Source of the DNA: Verrucomicrobiota bacterium
GTDB taxonomy: Bacteria > Verrucomicrobiota > Verrucomicrobiia > Limisphaerales > SXTU01
NCBI GenBank assembly: GCA_016871445.1
Contig: VHDH01000016.1
Location: 1 to 46,365, forward strand
Direction of reading: 5' to 3'
Length of the DNA stretch: 46,365 nt
The position numbers and the translations under genes were made by a program. The notes beneath the pieces were generated by a model. That model was not told the DNA's origin. It worked only from the letters and a program-made list of their open reading frames with translations, and did not search any database. Shown here piece after piece: positions 9,113-17,895 of this stretch (the stretch's first letter is position 1; the number at the start of each line of letters is the position of its first letter).

Positions 9113-9134
9113 CCCGCCCCGCCACCCTTCCCCC

Positions 9135-9515
9135 ATGGAAACACCCGACCAATTGCGCGAACTCTTTCGGATGCAGCAGGCCCTTAACCAACGGATCGGC
9201 GTCAAGACCGAGGGTATGAGCGAGGCGGAGAAGACCAAGTGGCTGCTAAACTACACCCGTGCCATGCAGCAGGAACTGGCCGAATTGACCGATAGCGTAC
9301 CGTGGAAGTGGTGGGCCAAATACCAGAAGTTCGACGAGCAGAACGCGCGGGTGGAGGTCGTGGACCTGTTCCACTTCCTCATCAGCATGGCGCAGGTGCT
9401 CGGGATGAGTGCGGACGACGTTTTTGCCGCCTATGTGAAGAAGAACGCGGTGAACTTCCAACGCCAAGAGTCAGGCTACACGCAGAAAGACCACGGCGAC
9501 TCAAAGCACATCTGA
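9135..9515 (+). CDS. All-alpha dUTPase-like nucleotide pyrophosphohydrolase
   Basis: A 126-residue protein. The ATG at 9135 is chosen over 9108 because the added residues would be encoded next to the heptamer repeat and look non-conserved. The sequence MQQELAELTDSVPWKWW, followed by VEVVDLFHFLISMAQVLGMS, matches the all-alpha NTP-pyrophosphatase superfamily (dimeric dUTPase / MazG-like). ExxE (QELAE) and ExxD (EVVD) supply the magnesium-binding acidic residues, and PWKWW is typical of the dimeric dUTPase branch. It probably hydrolyses dUTP to dUMP and PPi, keeping uracil out of DNA and feeding dTMP synthesis. The family is common in phages as well as bacteria, but nothing else phage-like is nearby. 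Confidence 0.78.
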   Translation: METPDQLRELFRMQQALNQRIGVKTEGMSEAEKTKWLLNYTRAMQQELAELTDSVPWKWWAKYQKFDEQNARVEVVDLFHFLISMAQVLGMSADDVFAAYVKKNAVNFQRQESGYTQKDHGDSKHI

Positions 9516-9620
9516 CGCCCAGGCCGGGGAGTAGGTGAGGAAAAAAGAGGTGGTGGACCGGAGTTTTTAACACTCTGTTATTACCGCGCTCATCACCCTC
9601 TTCGCCGTGCGGGAGCGCCG

Positions 9621-10502
9621 CTATTTCTTTTCCGCCTTTTTCGCCGGGGGCTGGCCGACGAACGGCTTAGCGGAGGGCGGAATGGGATCGGCGGGCGTGG
9701 GCTTCAGGTAGGTGTCGTTTAGCTTATCGCACGACCAAAGCAGCCCGCGCGTGACCATGTCGAGGTAACGGGGGTCGCCCACAGTGCCGTTGTTGTGGCC
9801 CAGCGTGCTGCTGAAGACGCGGGCCTTGCCGTATTGGTTCACCCAGGTGACGACGGCCTCGGCTTCCTTATCGCTGCCGTCTTTTTGCTTGATGACTTGC
9901 TTGCCCTTCATGAGCGGCGTGGCGGACGGGAAAATCTGAGCGTTGTTGTAAAGCTCCTCGTTCACGGTGGTCCAGTTGGCGAGGGGCTTGGTGATGGGAT
10001 GATTCTTGTCGAGCACGGTCACAGCGATGGGCATCTGGGGACCGTGGTTAAAAGACTGGAGGCCGAGATAATCAAACCACAGAGCGTCGGCGGAGCCGGG
10101 TTGCACGTTTTCACGAAACTGGCCCACGCGGTAGCTGTGCATGGCGCAGTGGAGGTTGACGCCCGCCACGCCGGCGCGGTGCGCGGCGAGAATGTTCTTC
10201 ACGTAGTCCATGTCTTTCACGTCCGCCGAGCATTCATCGTGGATGATCACGTCGTAGCCCTTGGCCCAGTCGGGCTTCTCATACTTTTCAAACCTGGCCT
10301 TGGTGCTGCGGTCGGGAGAATGGATAGTTTCCACCTCAACGTGAGCGCGCGCCTCGATGCCCTCCTTCAGGATGACGTGCTGGATGGCGTAGTCATGGCA
10401 GCAGCCGCCGGCGATCACGAGGGCGCGCAGGGGTTTGGGCGCGGCAGCTTGGCTGGCAGCAAAGGCGGTGAAGACGAGGAGGCTAGCGAGAATTGGTTTC
10501 AT
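9621..10502 (-). CDS. Secreted ThuA-domain protein
   Basis: A 293-residue exported protein. The ATG at 10502 opens a signal peptide (MKPILASLLVFTAFAASQAAA); the TTG at 10511 would add only three residues. The ThuA domain (class I glutamine-amidotransferase-like fold) covers about 28-265, with ALVIAGGCCHDYAIQ at the first strand, YDVIIHDECSADV, VAGVNLHCAMHSYR, the HPITKPL block and a final GKARVFSSTLGHNN segment. ThuA was first linked to trehalose utilisation in rhizobia, but in PVC bacteria many exported copies exist and their activity is not known. The C-terminus is a Pro/Lys-rich tail. It stands alone, convergent with the dUTPase gene. Confidence 0.87.
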   Translation of the reverse strand: MKPILASLLVFTAFAASQAAAPKPLRALVIAGGCCHDYAIQHVILKEGIEARAHVEVETIHSPDRSTKARFEKYEKPDWAKGYDVIIHDECSADVKDMDYVKNILAAHRAGVAGVNLHCAMHSYRVGQFRENVQPGSADALWFDYLGLQSFNHGPQMPIAVTVLDKNHPITKPLANWTTVNEELYNNAQIFPSATPLMKGKQVIKQKDGSDKEAEAVVTWVNQYGKARVFSSTLGHNNGTVGDPRYLDMVTRGLLWSCDKLNDTYLKPTPADPIPPSAKPFVGQPPAKKAEKK

Positions 10503-10597
10503 ATTGGGCAATTACAACAGAGTGGACGCGTGCAAGGAACGAAGAAATTCAACCGCTGCGACGCAACAACTTCATTTTCACGCCAATTCAGCAGTTG

Positions 10598-10612
10598 ACG
10601 CATTAGATGCGT
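10598..10612. repeat. Perfect 6-bp inverted repeat upstream of tRNA-Asp
   Basis: ACGCAT and ATGCGT flank TAG and are followed by three T on the + strand. The hairpin overlaps a TTGACG sequence at 10595-10600 that could be a -35 box for the tRNA, though the -10 candidate downstream (TAATTC) is poor. No + strand gene upstream needs a terminator here. Confidence 0.3.
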
Positions 10613-10638
10613 TTTCCTAATTCTTTGCTCCCCTTTAT

Positions 10639-10715
10639 GGGGGCGTAGCTCAATTGGTTAGAGCGCTGCCCTGTCACGGCAGAGGTTGCGGGTTCGAGCC
10701 CCGTCGCTCCCGCCA
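10639..10715 (+). tRNA. tRNA-Asp (anticodon GTC)
   Basis: A full cloverleaf can be drawn by eye. The acceptor stem is GGGGGCG with CGCTCCC (one G-T pair). The D arm is GCTC...GAGC with GGTTA in the loop. The anticodon arm is CTGCC-CTGTCAC-GGCAG with anticodon GTC, the variable loop is AGGTT, and the T arm is GCGGG-TTCGAGC-CCCGT. The discriminator is G73 and CCA is encoded (10713-10715). G73 and GTC are the main aspartate identity elements. A GG CTGG-type hairpin begins within the CCA (10713-10730) and is followed by TTT, a possible short terminator. Confidence 0.95.
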
Positions 10716-10842
10716 GCCCTCAATGGCTGGTTTCCGGGCTGATCCACAAACGCAATGGCCTCAGCCGGTGCCTGCCCAGCCGGGTTGGCGCGATTGACTT
10801 TCTCCTTCCCGCCGCTGGCGGCGCCGATATTCTGCGCGCCCT

Positions 10843-11994
10843 ATGTTGACGAAATTTACGATCGCCGCACTCGCTGGCGACGGCATCGGTCCGGAGGTCA
10901 TGCGCGAAGCCATCAAGGTGCTGCGCGCGATCGAGAAGAAGTTTTCCCTGACCGTCCAGATCACCGAGGCCCCGGTGGGCTGGGCGGGCATTGACGCCGC
11001 CGGCAAGGCGCTGCCGGACGCCACGCTCGCGGTGTGCAAGCAGGCGGATGCCATCCTGTTCGGCTCCGTGGGCCTGCCGGACCGCGATCCGACCATCCCG
11101 AAGGAGGAGCGCCCCGAACGCGCCGCGTTGCTGCGCATCCGCAAGGAGTTCGGTCTCTATGCGAACCTGCGCCCAGTGCAACTCCCGAAAGCGCTGGCGC
11201 ACGCGTGCCCGCTGCGGCCAGAGCGGCAGGGCGACGGCATTGACATTCTCGTTGTGCGGGAGCTGACGGGCGGCATGTATTTCGGCCAGCCAAAGAAAAC
11301 CGAGGATTACTTCCACGAGGAGCCACAGGCGGACGAGGGCGCAACCGTGATCATGAAACGCGCGCAGCGGGCAACTGACACGATGGTTTACACTACCCCC
11401 GAAATCGAGCGTATCGCGCACGTCGCCTTCAAAGCGGCGTCGCTCCGGCGCAAGAAGGTCACGAGCATTGACAAGGCAAACGTGCTCGAAAATGGCGTAC
11501 TATGGCGTGACGTGGTCACGAGGGTTGCGCGGGCATACCCGAATGTGACGCTCGAACACATGTTCGTCGACAATGCCGCAATGCAGCTCGTACTCAAGCC
11601 CACGCAGTTCGACGTTCTCCTTTGCGAAAACATGTTTGGCGACATCCTCAGTGACGAGGCGGCAGCGCTCGCCGGTTCGTTGGGCATGCTCCCCAGCGCC
11701 AGTCTGGGCAAGGTCAGCGGCGAACTCACCTTTGGGTTTTATGAGCCCGCCGGCGGCACCGCGCCGGACATCGCGGGCAAGAATCTCGCAAACCCCATCG
11801 CACAAATCCTCTCCGTCGCGCTCATGCTCCGCTATAGCTTCGGCTTGAATGACGCGGCCAGTTCCATTGAAGCCGCCGTGGCTAAAGCCATCGGCTCGGG
11901 ATTACGCACCGGCGACATCTTTTCACCACACGACACTGGTGCAAAGAAGGTCGGCACGCGCGAGATGGGCGACGCCATCGCGGCGGCCATTTAG
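10843..11994 (+). CDS. leuB: 3-isopropylmalate dehydrogenase
   Basis: A 383-residue cytoplasmic enzyme of leucine biosynthesis that oxidises and decarboxylates 3-isopropylmalate with NAD+ to 2-oxoisocaproate. It starts at ATG 10843 and shows the isocitrate/isopropylmalate dehydrogenase signatures: AALAGDGIGPEV at the N-terminus, LLRIRKEFGLYANLRP for the substrate-binding arginines, VVRELTGGMYFG, the catalytic Lys in SIDKANVL, the metal-binding aspartates in FGDILSDEAAALAGSLGMLPSAS, and EPAGGTAPDIAGKNLANPIAQ for NAD binding. The LLRIRKE arm and the EPAGGTAPDIAG motif separate it from isocitrate dehydrogenase. It is probably transcribed on its own; no other leu gene is in the window. It is followed 39 bp later by the YjbQ-family gene. 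Confidence 0.95.
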   Translation: MLTKFTIAALAGDGIGPEVMREAIKVLRAIEKKFSLTVQITEAPVGWAGIDAAGKALPDATLAVCKQADAILFGSVGLPDRDPTIPKEERPERAALLRIRKEFGLYANLRPVQLPKALAHACPLRPERQGDGIDILVVRELTGGMYFGQPKKTEDYFHEEPQADEGATVIMKRAQRATDTMVYTTPEIERIAHVAFKAASLRRKKVTSIDKANVLENGVLWRDVVTRVARAYPNVTLEHMFVDNAAMQLVLKPTQFDVLLCENMFGDILSDEAAALAGSLGMLPSASLGKVSGELTFGFYEPAGGTAPDIAGKNLANPIAQILSVALMLRYSFGLNDAASSIEAAVAKAIGSGLRTGDIFSPHDTGAKKVGTREMGDAIAAAI

Positions 11995-12033
11995 TCGCTG
12001 CGCACGCCAGTCTGCCCCGCTACAACGGCAGGC

Positions 12034-12453
<420 letters not shown>

Positions 12454-12625
12454 CTGCTTGAGACCGCCGCACTCCAAGAGACTGACATGAACGCGGATCT
12501 TATGCTGGCACCAGCTTAGCACGTCTCATTTGGCGAAAAGTTGAGGCTGACAGAAATTTCCGCCGCCGCTTTCAACATAATAATTAGACCTCGCTGGCCG
12601 GTTGCTGCTTCTGCAAGCTGATCGC

Positions 12626-14113
12626 ATGAAAATCGCCCTGCTTATGTTCGCCGTCGCAGCGCAACTCGCCCTAGCCGCCGCGCGCACGCCCAATGTTATC
12701 TTTATCATGGCCGACGACCTCGGCTACACGGACGTCGCGTGCTTTGGCAGCAAGTATTACGAGACGCCTAACCTTGACCGGCTCGCGACGCAGGGCATGA
12801 AGCTGTTGAGCCATCATCACTGCCAGAACTGCACACCCACGCGCGCAGCACTCATGAGCGGCCAATACGGCGCGCGCACCGGGGTCTACACGGTCGGCGG
12901 CATTGACCGCTTCGACTGGAGCGCGCGCCCGCTCCGGCCCGTGGATAATGTCACCGACCTCCCGCTCGACCGCGACATCATCCCCAAACAGCTCAAGGCC
13001 GCCGGCTATGCGACCGGCATGTTCGGCAAGTGGCACATCGGCGAGCGCGGCGAGTTCCATCCCGGTAAACGGGGCTTCGACGAGGCCATCAGCAGTGCCG
13101 GCCAACACTTCGATTTCGCCACCAACCCAAAGGTGGATTACCCGAAAGGCCAATACCTCGCCGACTTCCTCACCGACCGCGCAGTGGATTTCATCACGCG
13201 CCACAAGGACAAACCCTTCTTCCTCTACCTCCCGCACTTCGGCGTCCACTCGCCGCATCACGCGAAGCCGGAACTCATCGCCAAGTTCAAGAACAAGCCC
13301 GGCGTCGGCGGTCACAACAGCCCCGTCTACGCCGCGATGATTGCCAGCGTGGACGAGAGCGTGGGCCGCGTGATGAAAACGCTCGACGACCTCAAGCTCG
13401 CCGACAACACCGTGCTCATCTTTACCAGCGACAACGGCGGCGTGGGCGGCTACGGCCGGCCCGATGGCCTCATCCGCGAGCCCGGCAAGGAAGCCCAGGG
13501 CAAGAAAGCCAAAGGCGAGGACGGCGACGGGGGCGGCATCACCGACAACACGCCGCTGCGCAGCGGCAAGGGCAGCCTCTACGAAGGCGGCACGCGCGAG
13601 CCATTCATCGTGCGCTGGCCCGGCGTCATTAAGCCCGGCTCGTCCTGCGGTGTGCCCACCATCCACGTGGATATTTTTCCGACAATGCTTGAAATCGCCG
13701 CCGCGCCAAAGCCCCGACAGGTGCTGGACGGCGAAAGCCTCGTGAAGCTCTTCCGCGATCCCGCCGCGAAGCTCACGCGCGACGCCATCTTCCAGCACTT
13801 TCCCGGCTACCTCGGCTCCGGCCCGGGCCTTTGGCGCACGACGCCGGTGAGCCTCATCCAATCCGGCGACTGGAAGCTCATGGAATATCTCGAGGACGGA
13901 AAACTGGAACTCTACAACCTCCGCGACGACATCGGCGAAACCAAGAACCTCGCCAAGGAAATCCCCGACAAGGCGAAGGAACTCCACGCCCGCCTCGTCG
14001 CCTGGCGCAAGGAGGTGAAAGCCCCGATGCCTAAACCGAACCAGCCAAGCGAAACACCCGCCGCCCAACCGAAGGAGAAGAAGGGCAAGGGCAAGAAGAA
14101 GGGGAACCAGTGA
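12626..14113 (+). CDS. Exported type I sulfatase (formylglycine-dependent)
   Basis: A 495-residue exported arylsulfatase-family enzyme that hydrolyses sulfate esters, likely on polysaccharides. The ATG at 12626 opens a signal peptide (MKIALLMFAVAAQLALAAA). Metal-binding Asp residues are in FIMADDLGYTD. The cysteine converted to formylglycine lies in CTPTR (Cys69-Arg73), the sulfatase signature CxPxR. GMFGKWHIGE, FTSDNGGVGGYG and GSLYEGGTREPFIVRWPG are further conserved blocks. The C-terminus ends in a Lys/Gly/Pro-rich tail (KEKKGKGKKKGNQ), often seen in exported PVC proteins. Activation needs a formylglycine-generating enzyme or anSME, not found in this window. The gene is preceded by a 172-bp gap and stands alone. 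Confidence 0.92.
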   Translation: MKIALLMFAVAAQLALAAARTPNVIFIMADDLGYTDVACFGSKYYETPNLDRLATQGMKLLSHHHCQNCTPTRAALMSGQYGARTGVYTVGGIDRFDWSARPLRPVDNVTDLPLDRDIIPKQLKAAGYATGMFGKWHIGERGEFHPGKRGFDEAISSAGQHFDFATNPKVDYPKGQYLADFLTDRAVDFITRHKDKPFFLYLPHFGVHSPHHAKPELIAKFKNKPGVGGHNSPVYAAMIASVDESVGRVMKTLDDLKLADNTVLIFTSDNGGVGGYGRPDGLIREPGKEAQGKKAKGEDGDGGGITDNTPLRSGKGSLYEGGTREPFIVRWPGVIKPGSSCGVPTIHVDIFPTMLEIAAAPKPRQVLDGESLVKLFRDPAAKLTRDAIFQHFPGYLGSGPGLWRTTPVSLIQSGDWKLMEYLEDGKLELYNLRDDIGETKNLAKEIPDKAKELHARLVAWRKEVKAPMPKPNQPSETPAAQPKEKKGKGKKKGNQ

Positions 14114-14159
14114 GCCAGCTAAGGCAAGGCACGACCCAAGTTTATGCCGTTAGTGCGAT

Positions 14160-14705
14160 TCAGCTTAGCACGAAGTTTGTCTCCCACAGCTCGTAGAGGG
14201 TGGCCTTGAGGCCGAGCCGGGCATAGACCTCCTTCGCCTTGGTGTTGTGGGTGTCCACGTAGAGGCGCACGCCGCAAACATCCCTTCGTATGCGCACGAG
14301 TCGCTCGATGTGAGCGTGCAGCGCCTTGAAGACGCCGCGCCCGCGATGCTCCGGCGCGACGAACACGCTCTGAATCCACCAGAAGTTGCCGTTCCGCCAG
14401 TCACTCCACTCGTAGGTGATGAGGAGTTGACCGATGACCTCGCCGCCGGATTCGGCAACGAAGTAAACACCCTTGGCCGGGTCGGCGAGCAGCGCCTTCA
14501 CCCCGCGCAGCACGCGGGCCGGACTGAGCTTGCGCTGTTCGGTCTCCTGCGCCATCGCGCGGTTGAACCGGGCAATGACGGCGGCGTCGGTGGCGCGAGC
14601 GGGACGGATCAAGAGGGACTTTGGCTCCCGCTTGGCCACCGCGGCTTCGGCTGACAGCGCCCGAGCCGAAACAGCGACGCCGGACTTACTCGTCTTTCTT
14701 TTCAT
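14160..14705 (-). CDS. GNAT-family N-acetyltransferase
   Basis: A protein of 181 residues from the ATG at 14705; an in-frame start at 14768 would add 21 residues but overlaps the possible small membrane ORF more fully. The GNAT domain covers about 31-175: LLIRPARATDAAVIARFN at beta1/alpha1, GGEVIGQLLITYEWSDWRNGNFWWIQSVFV for beta4, the acetyl-CoA binding loop APEHRGRGVFKALHAHI ([RQ]xxGxG/A type) and YVDTHNTKAKEVYARLGLKATLYELWE at the end. It would transfer acetyl from acetyl-CoA to an amine on an unknown substrate. The N-terminal 30 residues are basic and Ala-rich, probably disordered. The gene is convergent with the sulfatase gene. Confidence 0.85.
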   Translation of the reverse strand: MKRKTSKSGVAVSARALSAEAAVAKREPKSLLIRPARATDAAVIARFNRAMAQETEQRKLSPARVLRGVKALLADPAKGVYFVAESGGEVIGQLLITYEWSDWRNGNFWWIQSVFVAPEHRGRGVFKALHAHIERLVRIRRDVCGVRLYVDTHNTKAKEVYARLGLKATLYELWETNFVLS

Positions 14706-14781
14706 TGTCGGACCGTGAGAAAGCAAAGAACCCGGCAATGACGAGCAGGCCCATGACGAGGAGTCCAAGTAATAAACCCAT
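14686..14781 (-). CDS. Possible 31-residue single-span membrane protein
   Basis: A short frame starts at ATG 14781 and ends with TAA at 14686-14688. It encodes MGLLLGLLVMGLLVIAGFFA, then a charged tail (FSRSDNEKKDE). One hydrophobic span followed by a hydrophilic tail is the classic shape of a small bacterial membrane protein. It overlaps the first 20 bp of the acetyltransferase gene in another frame, so the two could be translationally coupled. A weak purine-rich stretch (AAGAAG) precedes the start. The sequence could also be read as an extension of the acetyltransferase frame, so this call is tentative. Confidence 0.42.
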   Translation of the reverse strand: MGLLLGLLVMGLLVIAGFFAFSRSDNEKKDE

Positions 14782-14917
14782 AGGCAGAAAATTACTTCTT
14801 ATAGTGAGAAAGTAGAGTGTTTTCGGTTCGCTTAAGCTGCTACTGAAGCCCTACCTACCCCGGAAGGAGTTTATGACCAAGGGACCAAATCACATCGCAA
14901 ACACCACGCAGCCAGTT

Positions 14918-15766
14918 TTACGATTTGATGTCCCGCATGTGGAAATGCGTTGCCCCGATGACAAAGGCAGTCACGTTCACGCCTATTAGCACGCTGAATG
15001 ATTCAGCGATCTGCGCGGTTTGCATTGGTTTACTGAAAACAAGAATCCACGAGCGGAAATGGTGCGTGATGGCGAGATCCTTCCAGTCAGCGAAGAAAGG
15101 CATTCCTTCCATTACAACGCTCAAGAAAAGTAATGAGATCGCGAGGATAGTGGCGGCGGCGGGCTTCATGTTGAAGCAGGAGAACATGAACGCGAGGCTC
15201 AGCATCGTGCAGGCGTTGAGCGCGAGGAACGCGTGCGCCAACGTGTAATATTTTAGCCCACCGGCCGCGTCGAGGACATTGAAAATGGGCGATCCGCCGG
15301 GGATGGGGATGAAGACAAACATGCCCTTCCACTCAAACCAGCACCGGGCAAAAAACAAGGCCATCGCCCCGAGCGCTACGGTGAGGATTGCCGCAAAAAT
15401 GACGCCGGTTAGCCACTTGGTGAAGAGCAACCGAAAGCGCGAGATAGGCCGCGAGAGGATCATCCGCAGTGTGCCATCTTCGGCTTCCTTCGCCACGAGA
15501 TCACCGCCCACAAGTGTGACGTAAAGTGGCATCAGGAGTAGAATTTGCGGGATGAGCATGAGCACCGCCACCGTCAGCGCAGAGATAAACTCCGTGGCCA
15601 GATAACCATTAGACTCGAGCAAGCGGGCTGTGCCCTTCTGCCAATTGGAAAACCGGAACGCCAGCAGCATGAGGTTCTGCGCCAACAAGAAGACGCCAAA
15701 GCCGATGTAGGTGCGCTTCTTGCCAAAAAGCTTTGCCAATTCGCTGCGGAGTTGGAGGAAGAACAT
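14918..15766 (-). CDS. ABC-2 type transporter permease
   Basis: A 282-residue integral membrane protein with about six hydrophobic segments (about 21-38, 59-84, 108-133, 140-165, 180-205, 245-265). The segment LVGGDLVAKEAEDGTLRMILSRPISR is the conserved cytoplasmic coupling region of ABC-2 permeases (E-x-G-T-L-[RK]-x-x-L-[ST]-x-P-[IV]). It is the last gene of a compact minus-strand operon, starting one base after the ATPase stop codon (TGATATG), so the pair almost certainly forms one exporter. The substrate is unknown; drug, lipid and polysaccharide exporters share this architecture. Confidence 0.87.
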   Translation of the reverse strand: MFFLQLRSELAKLFGKKRTYIGFGVFLLAQNLMLLAFRFSNWQKGTARLLESNGYLATEFISALTVAVLMLIPQILLLMPLYVTLVGGDLVAKEAEDGTLRMILSRPISRFRLLFTKWLTGVIFAAILTVALGAMALFFARCWFEWKGMFVFIPIPGGSPIFNVLDAAGGLKYYTLAHAFLALNACTMLSLAFMFSCFNMKPAAATILAISLLFLSVVMEGMPFFADWKDLAITHHFRSWILVFSKPMQTAQIAESFSVLIGVNVTAFVIGATHFHMRDIKS

Positions 15767-15767
15767 A

Positions 15768-16688
15768 TCAGTGAGCGGCGGGCAAAGGTTTTTTAGCTCG
15801 GCTGTCCTGCATCAAGTTTAAGTAAAAGCTTTCTAGTGTCTCCTCTTCTTGTGCGATTTCAAAAACTGGGATGTCCAGCGCCACGAGGCGGCGGACCAAA
15901 GTGTCGGTTCTTACACCGTCAGCCAATGCGACGTGCGACTCATTACGCGTGTCAGTGATTAGTTTCTCAGTTAGGAGGCAGGCGACAGCTTTGGTAAAGT
16001 CACCGACTTTTAGCCGGATCCACTGCTTGGTCTGCTTTGCCTCGGCCAGTGTGCCCTCAAAGACTTTTCGTCCTTGGTTGACGACCGCGATGCGAGTGCA
16101 TAGCAGTTCAACCTCATTGAGCAAATGCGAGGATAGCAGAATGGTCAGGCCCAACTCTTTTTGCAGGCGCTGGATGGTAAGGCGCATTTCATGGATACCC
16201 TCTGGATCGAGGCCGTCACTAGGTTCGTCAAGGATTAGCAGCTCCGGGGCAGGCAACAATGCCTGCGCGAGTGCAAGGCGCGTCCTCATGCCATGGGAAT
16301 ATTTACTGACTTTGTCGCCGTCCCGGCCAGTGAGACCGACCCATTCGACAATCTTGCTGATGCGCTCTGGCGACGTGGGTGCGGTGTAGTGACTGAGGAT
16401 TTCCAAATTTTTTCGCCCACTAAGGTAGTCGTAAAAGACGGGCGTTTCGAAAATCGCTCCGACGCGATGGAGAGCTTTCGCGCGATCGCGCGTAATGTCA
16501 TGGCCGCAAATGCTTAACTGACCGGTGGTGGGCCAAACTTGCCCAAGCATCATGCCGATAGCAGTGCTTTTGCCGGCGCCGTTGTGGCCGAGCAACCCGA
16601 AGATCTCGCCGCGCGGCACGGAGAGATCAAGGTCGCGCACCGCCCAACGCGCACCGAATTGCTTGCTGACACCTCGCAATTCAATCAC
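15768..16688 (-). CDS. ABC transporter ATP-binding protein
   Basis: A 306-residue cytoplasmic ATPase that drives the permease encoded next to it. Walker A is GHNGAGKST (about 34-42), the signature region reads [16 protein letters not shown] (divergent from LSGGQ, as is usual for ABC-2 ATPases), Walker B is [16 protein letters not shown], and the switch His is in [14 protein letters not shown]-terminal extension (about 215-306) is typical of the CcmA/DRA-type subfamily. The GTG start at 16688 overlaps the stop codon of the pseudopilin gene (GTGA at 16685-16688) and has a strong GGAGGT ribosome-binding site at 16694-16699 lying within the end of that gene, indicating translational coupling. Confidence 0.93.
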   Translation of the reverse strand: MIELRGVSKQFGARWAVRDLDLSVPRGEIFGLLGHNGAGKSTAIGMMLGQVWPTTGQLSICGHDITRDRAKALHRVGAIFETPVFYDYLSGRKNLEILSHYTAPTSPERISKIVEWVGLTGRDGDKVSKYSHGMRTRLALAQALLPAPELLILDEPSDGLDPEGIHEMRLTIQRLQKELGLTILLSSHLLNEVELLCTRIAVVNQGRKVFEGTLAEAKQTKQWIRLKVGDFTKAVACLLTEKLITDTRNESHVALADGVRTDTLVRRLVALDIPVFEIAQEEETLESFYLNLMQDSRAKKPLPAAH

Positions 16689-17281
16689 CGCGTACCTCCT
16701 ACCTCGAGCAGTTTGTTGATGTGACCGTCAGCGTAGAGAAAATTCACTTCCTTGCCGGGGCCACGATCCTTGTGGAAATTATCCTTGTCGTAAAAGACGG
16801 GAATTTGGTGAGGGTTAAAGGCCATCATCATGACGATAGGGCGGTCGGCATCCTGACCGTTGAGGAGCGAGTTCCAAGCAAAGCTGGTGCCGGTCTGCCG
16901 AAAAACATCGAGGCGGTCAGACGGACACTTCCAGACATTCGAGTTGCCGCCGGTGTACCGGAGGAGAACCCGCTCTGGGGAGGGCAGCACGGTTGAGTTG
17001 GCAGGCGGGATGGAGTTAGTGCCCAACAACGCGTCGCGCATAAAAGGCAAACGGTTGTTGTTATCAGAGACGTACAGTTGAAGGCCGATGCCAAGCTGCC
17101 GGAGGTTACTGAGACAGGCAGTGCCGCGAGCAGCTTCTTTCGCCTTGCTCATTACCGGGAGAAGTAAGCCCGCGAGCACGCCAATGATAGCAATAACTAC
17201 GAGGAGTTCGATGAGGGTAAAAGCCGCAGAGAAGGTGCGGATTGCAGACTGCGAGACGCGGAGTGGTGAGCACATGGTCAC
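16685..17281 (-). CDS. Prepilin-like (type II secretion/type IV pilin-type) protein with ADGH tail
   Basis: A 198-residue pseudopilin-like protein. After a leader of about 20 residues it has the prepilin signature [22 protein letters not shown]; prepilin peptidase would cut just before the Phe. The helical stalk continues as [25 protein letters not shown], and the C-terminal globular part ends in [19 protein letters not shown], the 'ADGH' tail of the Verrucomicrobia/Planctomycete prepilin-like families. The start is either GTG 17281 (overlapping the upstream stop codon as GTGA) or ATG 17275. It probably sits in the inner membrane or a pseudopilus. Its place between a membrane-anchored protein and an ABC exporter is unusual. 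Part of the leader is encoded by heptamer repeats. Confidence 0.88.
   Translation of the reverse strand: MTMCSPLRVSQSAIRTFSAAFTLIELLVVIAIIGVLAGLLLPVMSKAKEAARGTACLSNLRQLGIGLQLYVSDNNNRLPFMRDALLGTNSIPPANSTVLPSPERVLLRYTGGNSNVWKCPSDRLDVFRQTGTSFAWNSLLNGQDADRPIVMMMAFNPHQIPVFYDKDNFHKDRGPGKEVNFLYADGHINKLLEVGGTR
16694..16699 (-). promoter_or_regulatory. Ribosome-binding site of the ABC ATPase within the pseudopilin gene
   Basis: GGAGGT on the minus strand sits five bases before the GTG start of the ATPase and inside the last codons of the pseudopilin gene. It fixes the start at 16688 and supports coupled translation. Confidence 0.7.
17235..17262. repeat. Four imperfect heptanucleotide units in the prepilin leader
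   Basis: GTGCGGA (17235-17241), TTGCAGA, CTGCGAG and ACGCGGA (to 17262) follow each other without gaps. On the coding (minus) strand they specify residues about 7-16 of the prepilin leader, which is removed on maturation. Confidence 0.6.
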
Positions 17282-17895
17282 CTTACAGGCTGCATCAACC
17301 GACCGCTCTCCATCGAGCGCTGGATCTCTTCTAGTAACGGCGCGAGTTCGGCCTTTGTCTGCGCGGAGCTTTGCGAATAAAATGCGCCCAAGCCAGCAGC
17401 GGTGGCGCGCTTCTGCAATTCAGGATCAAGCGGCGGCGGCGCGTCTTTGCCCTGCCACTGGCCGGCGTTGCGCGGGTCGTTGCGGGCCTCGCGTAGGCGA
17501 CGAAGGCTGTCTTGCAGAGCCTTTTGACGTTTTTCGGGCGGAAGCTGCTCAAAAGCCGTGAGCATCTGAGAAACGCCTGACGGCATCGTCGCCTCGATGA
17601 GGTCGCCCTTTTCTTGGTCGGTCATGGCCTTGAACCACTTCTCCCACTCACGATCCATCCGTGTAGAACGGCGTTCGTCGGCGGGAAGCTGGTTCATGTA
17701 ATCGGCGAGCTTCTTGAGGGCCGCTGCTCGCTTGGCGCCTTGGAGTTTGGTTGGGTCGGTATTAGCAAGGTAAGCGCGAACCTTTTCTCCAGTGACTTTG
17801 GCGTTTTTGGCGACGACAAAACCGATCATGACAACTATCCACACACCGACGAGGACACCAACAGCTACGGCGACGGGTTTGTGGCGCGGATTCAT
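17278..17895 (-). CDS. Membrane-anchored hypothetical protein, first gene of the pseudopilin-ABC operon
   Basis: I do not recognise a named family. The 205-residue product begins [13 protein letters not shown] and has one hydrophobic span (about 8-30), followed by a long charged region predicted by eye to be helical, with repeated short acidic/basic helices ([39 protein letters not shown]). A Pro-rich bend ([11 protein letters not shown]) comes before a last helix ending in [15 protein letters not shown]. The topology suggests a short cytoplasmic N-terminus with the helical domain in the periplasm. Its stop codon overlaps the prepilin start by 4 bp (GTGA), so it is translationally coupled to the pseudopilin and, through it, to the ABC exporter. 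Confidence 0.72.
   Translation of the reverse strand: MNPRHKPVAVAVGVLVGVWIVVMIGFVVAKNAKVTGEKVRAYLANTDPTKLQGAKRAAALKKLADYMNQLPADERRSTRMDREWEKWFKAMTDQEKGDLIEATMPSGVSQMLTAFEQLPPEKRQKALQDSLRRLREARNDPRNAGQWQGKDAPPPLDPELQKRATAAGLGAFYSQSSAQTKAELAPLLEEIQRSMESGRLMQPVR

Noticed and set aside
9135-9515. Prophage remnant at the dUTPase-like gene
   Set aside because: The all-alpha dUTPase family is common in phages, but no other phage-type gene, integrase or attachment site is visible around it.
10639-10715. tRNA-Asp as an integration site for a mobile element
   Set aside because: No integrase and no repeated 3' tRNA segment was noticed within the window; the flanks are ordinary housekeeping genes.
12671-14068. 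A 465-codon minus-strand frame opposite the sulfatase gene
   Set aside because: Antisense shadow of a gene with full sulfatase motifs; composition is typical of GC-rich shadows. The same holds for similar frames at 22769-23884, 25762-26649, 27975-28841 and 41968-43209.
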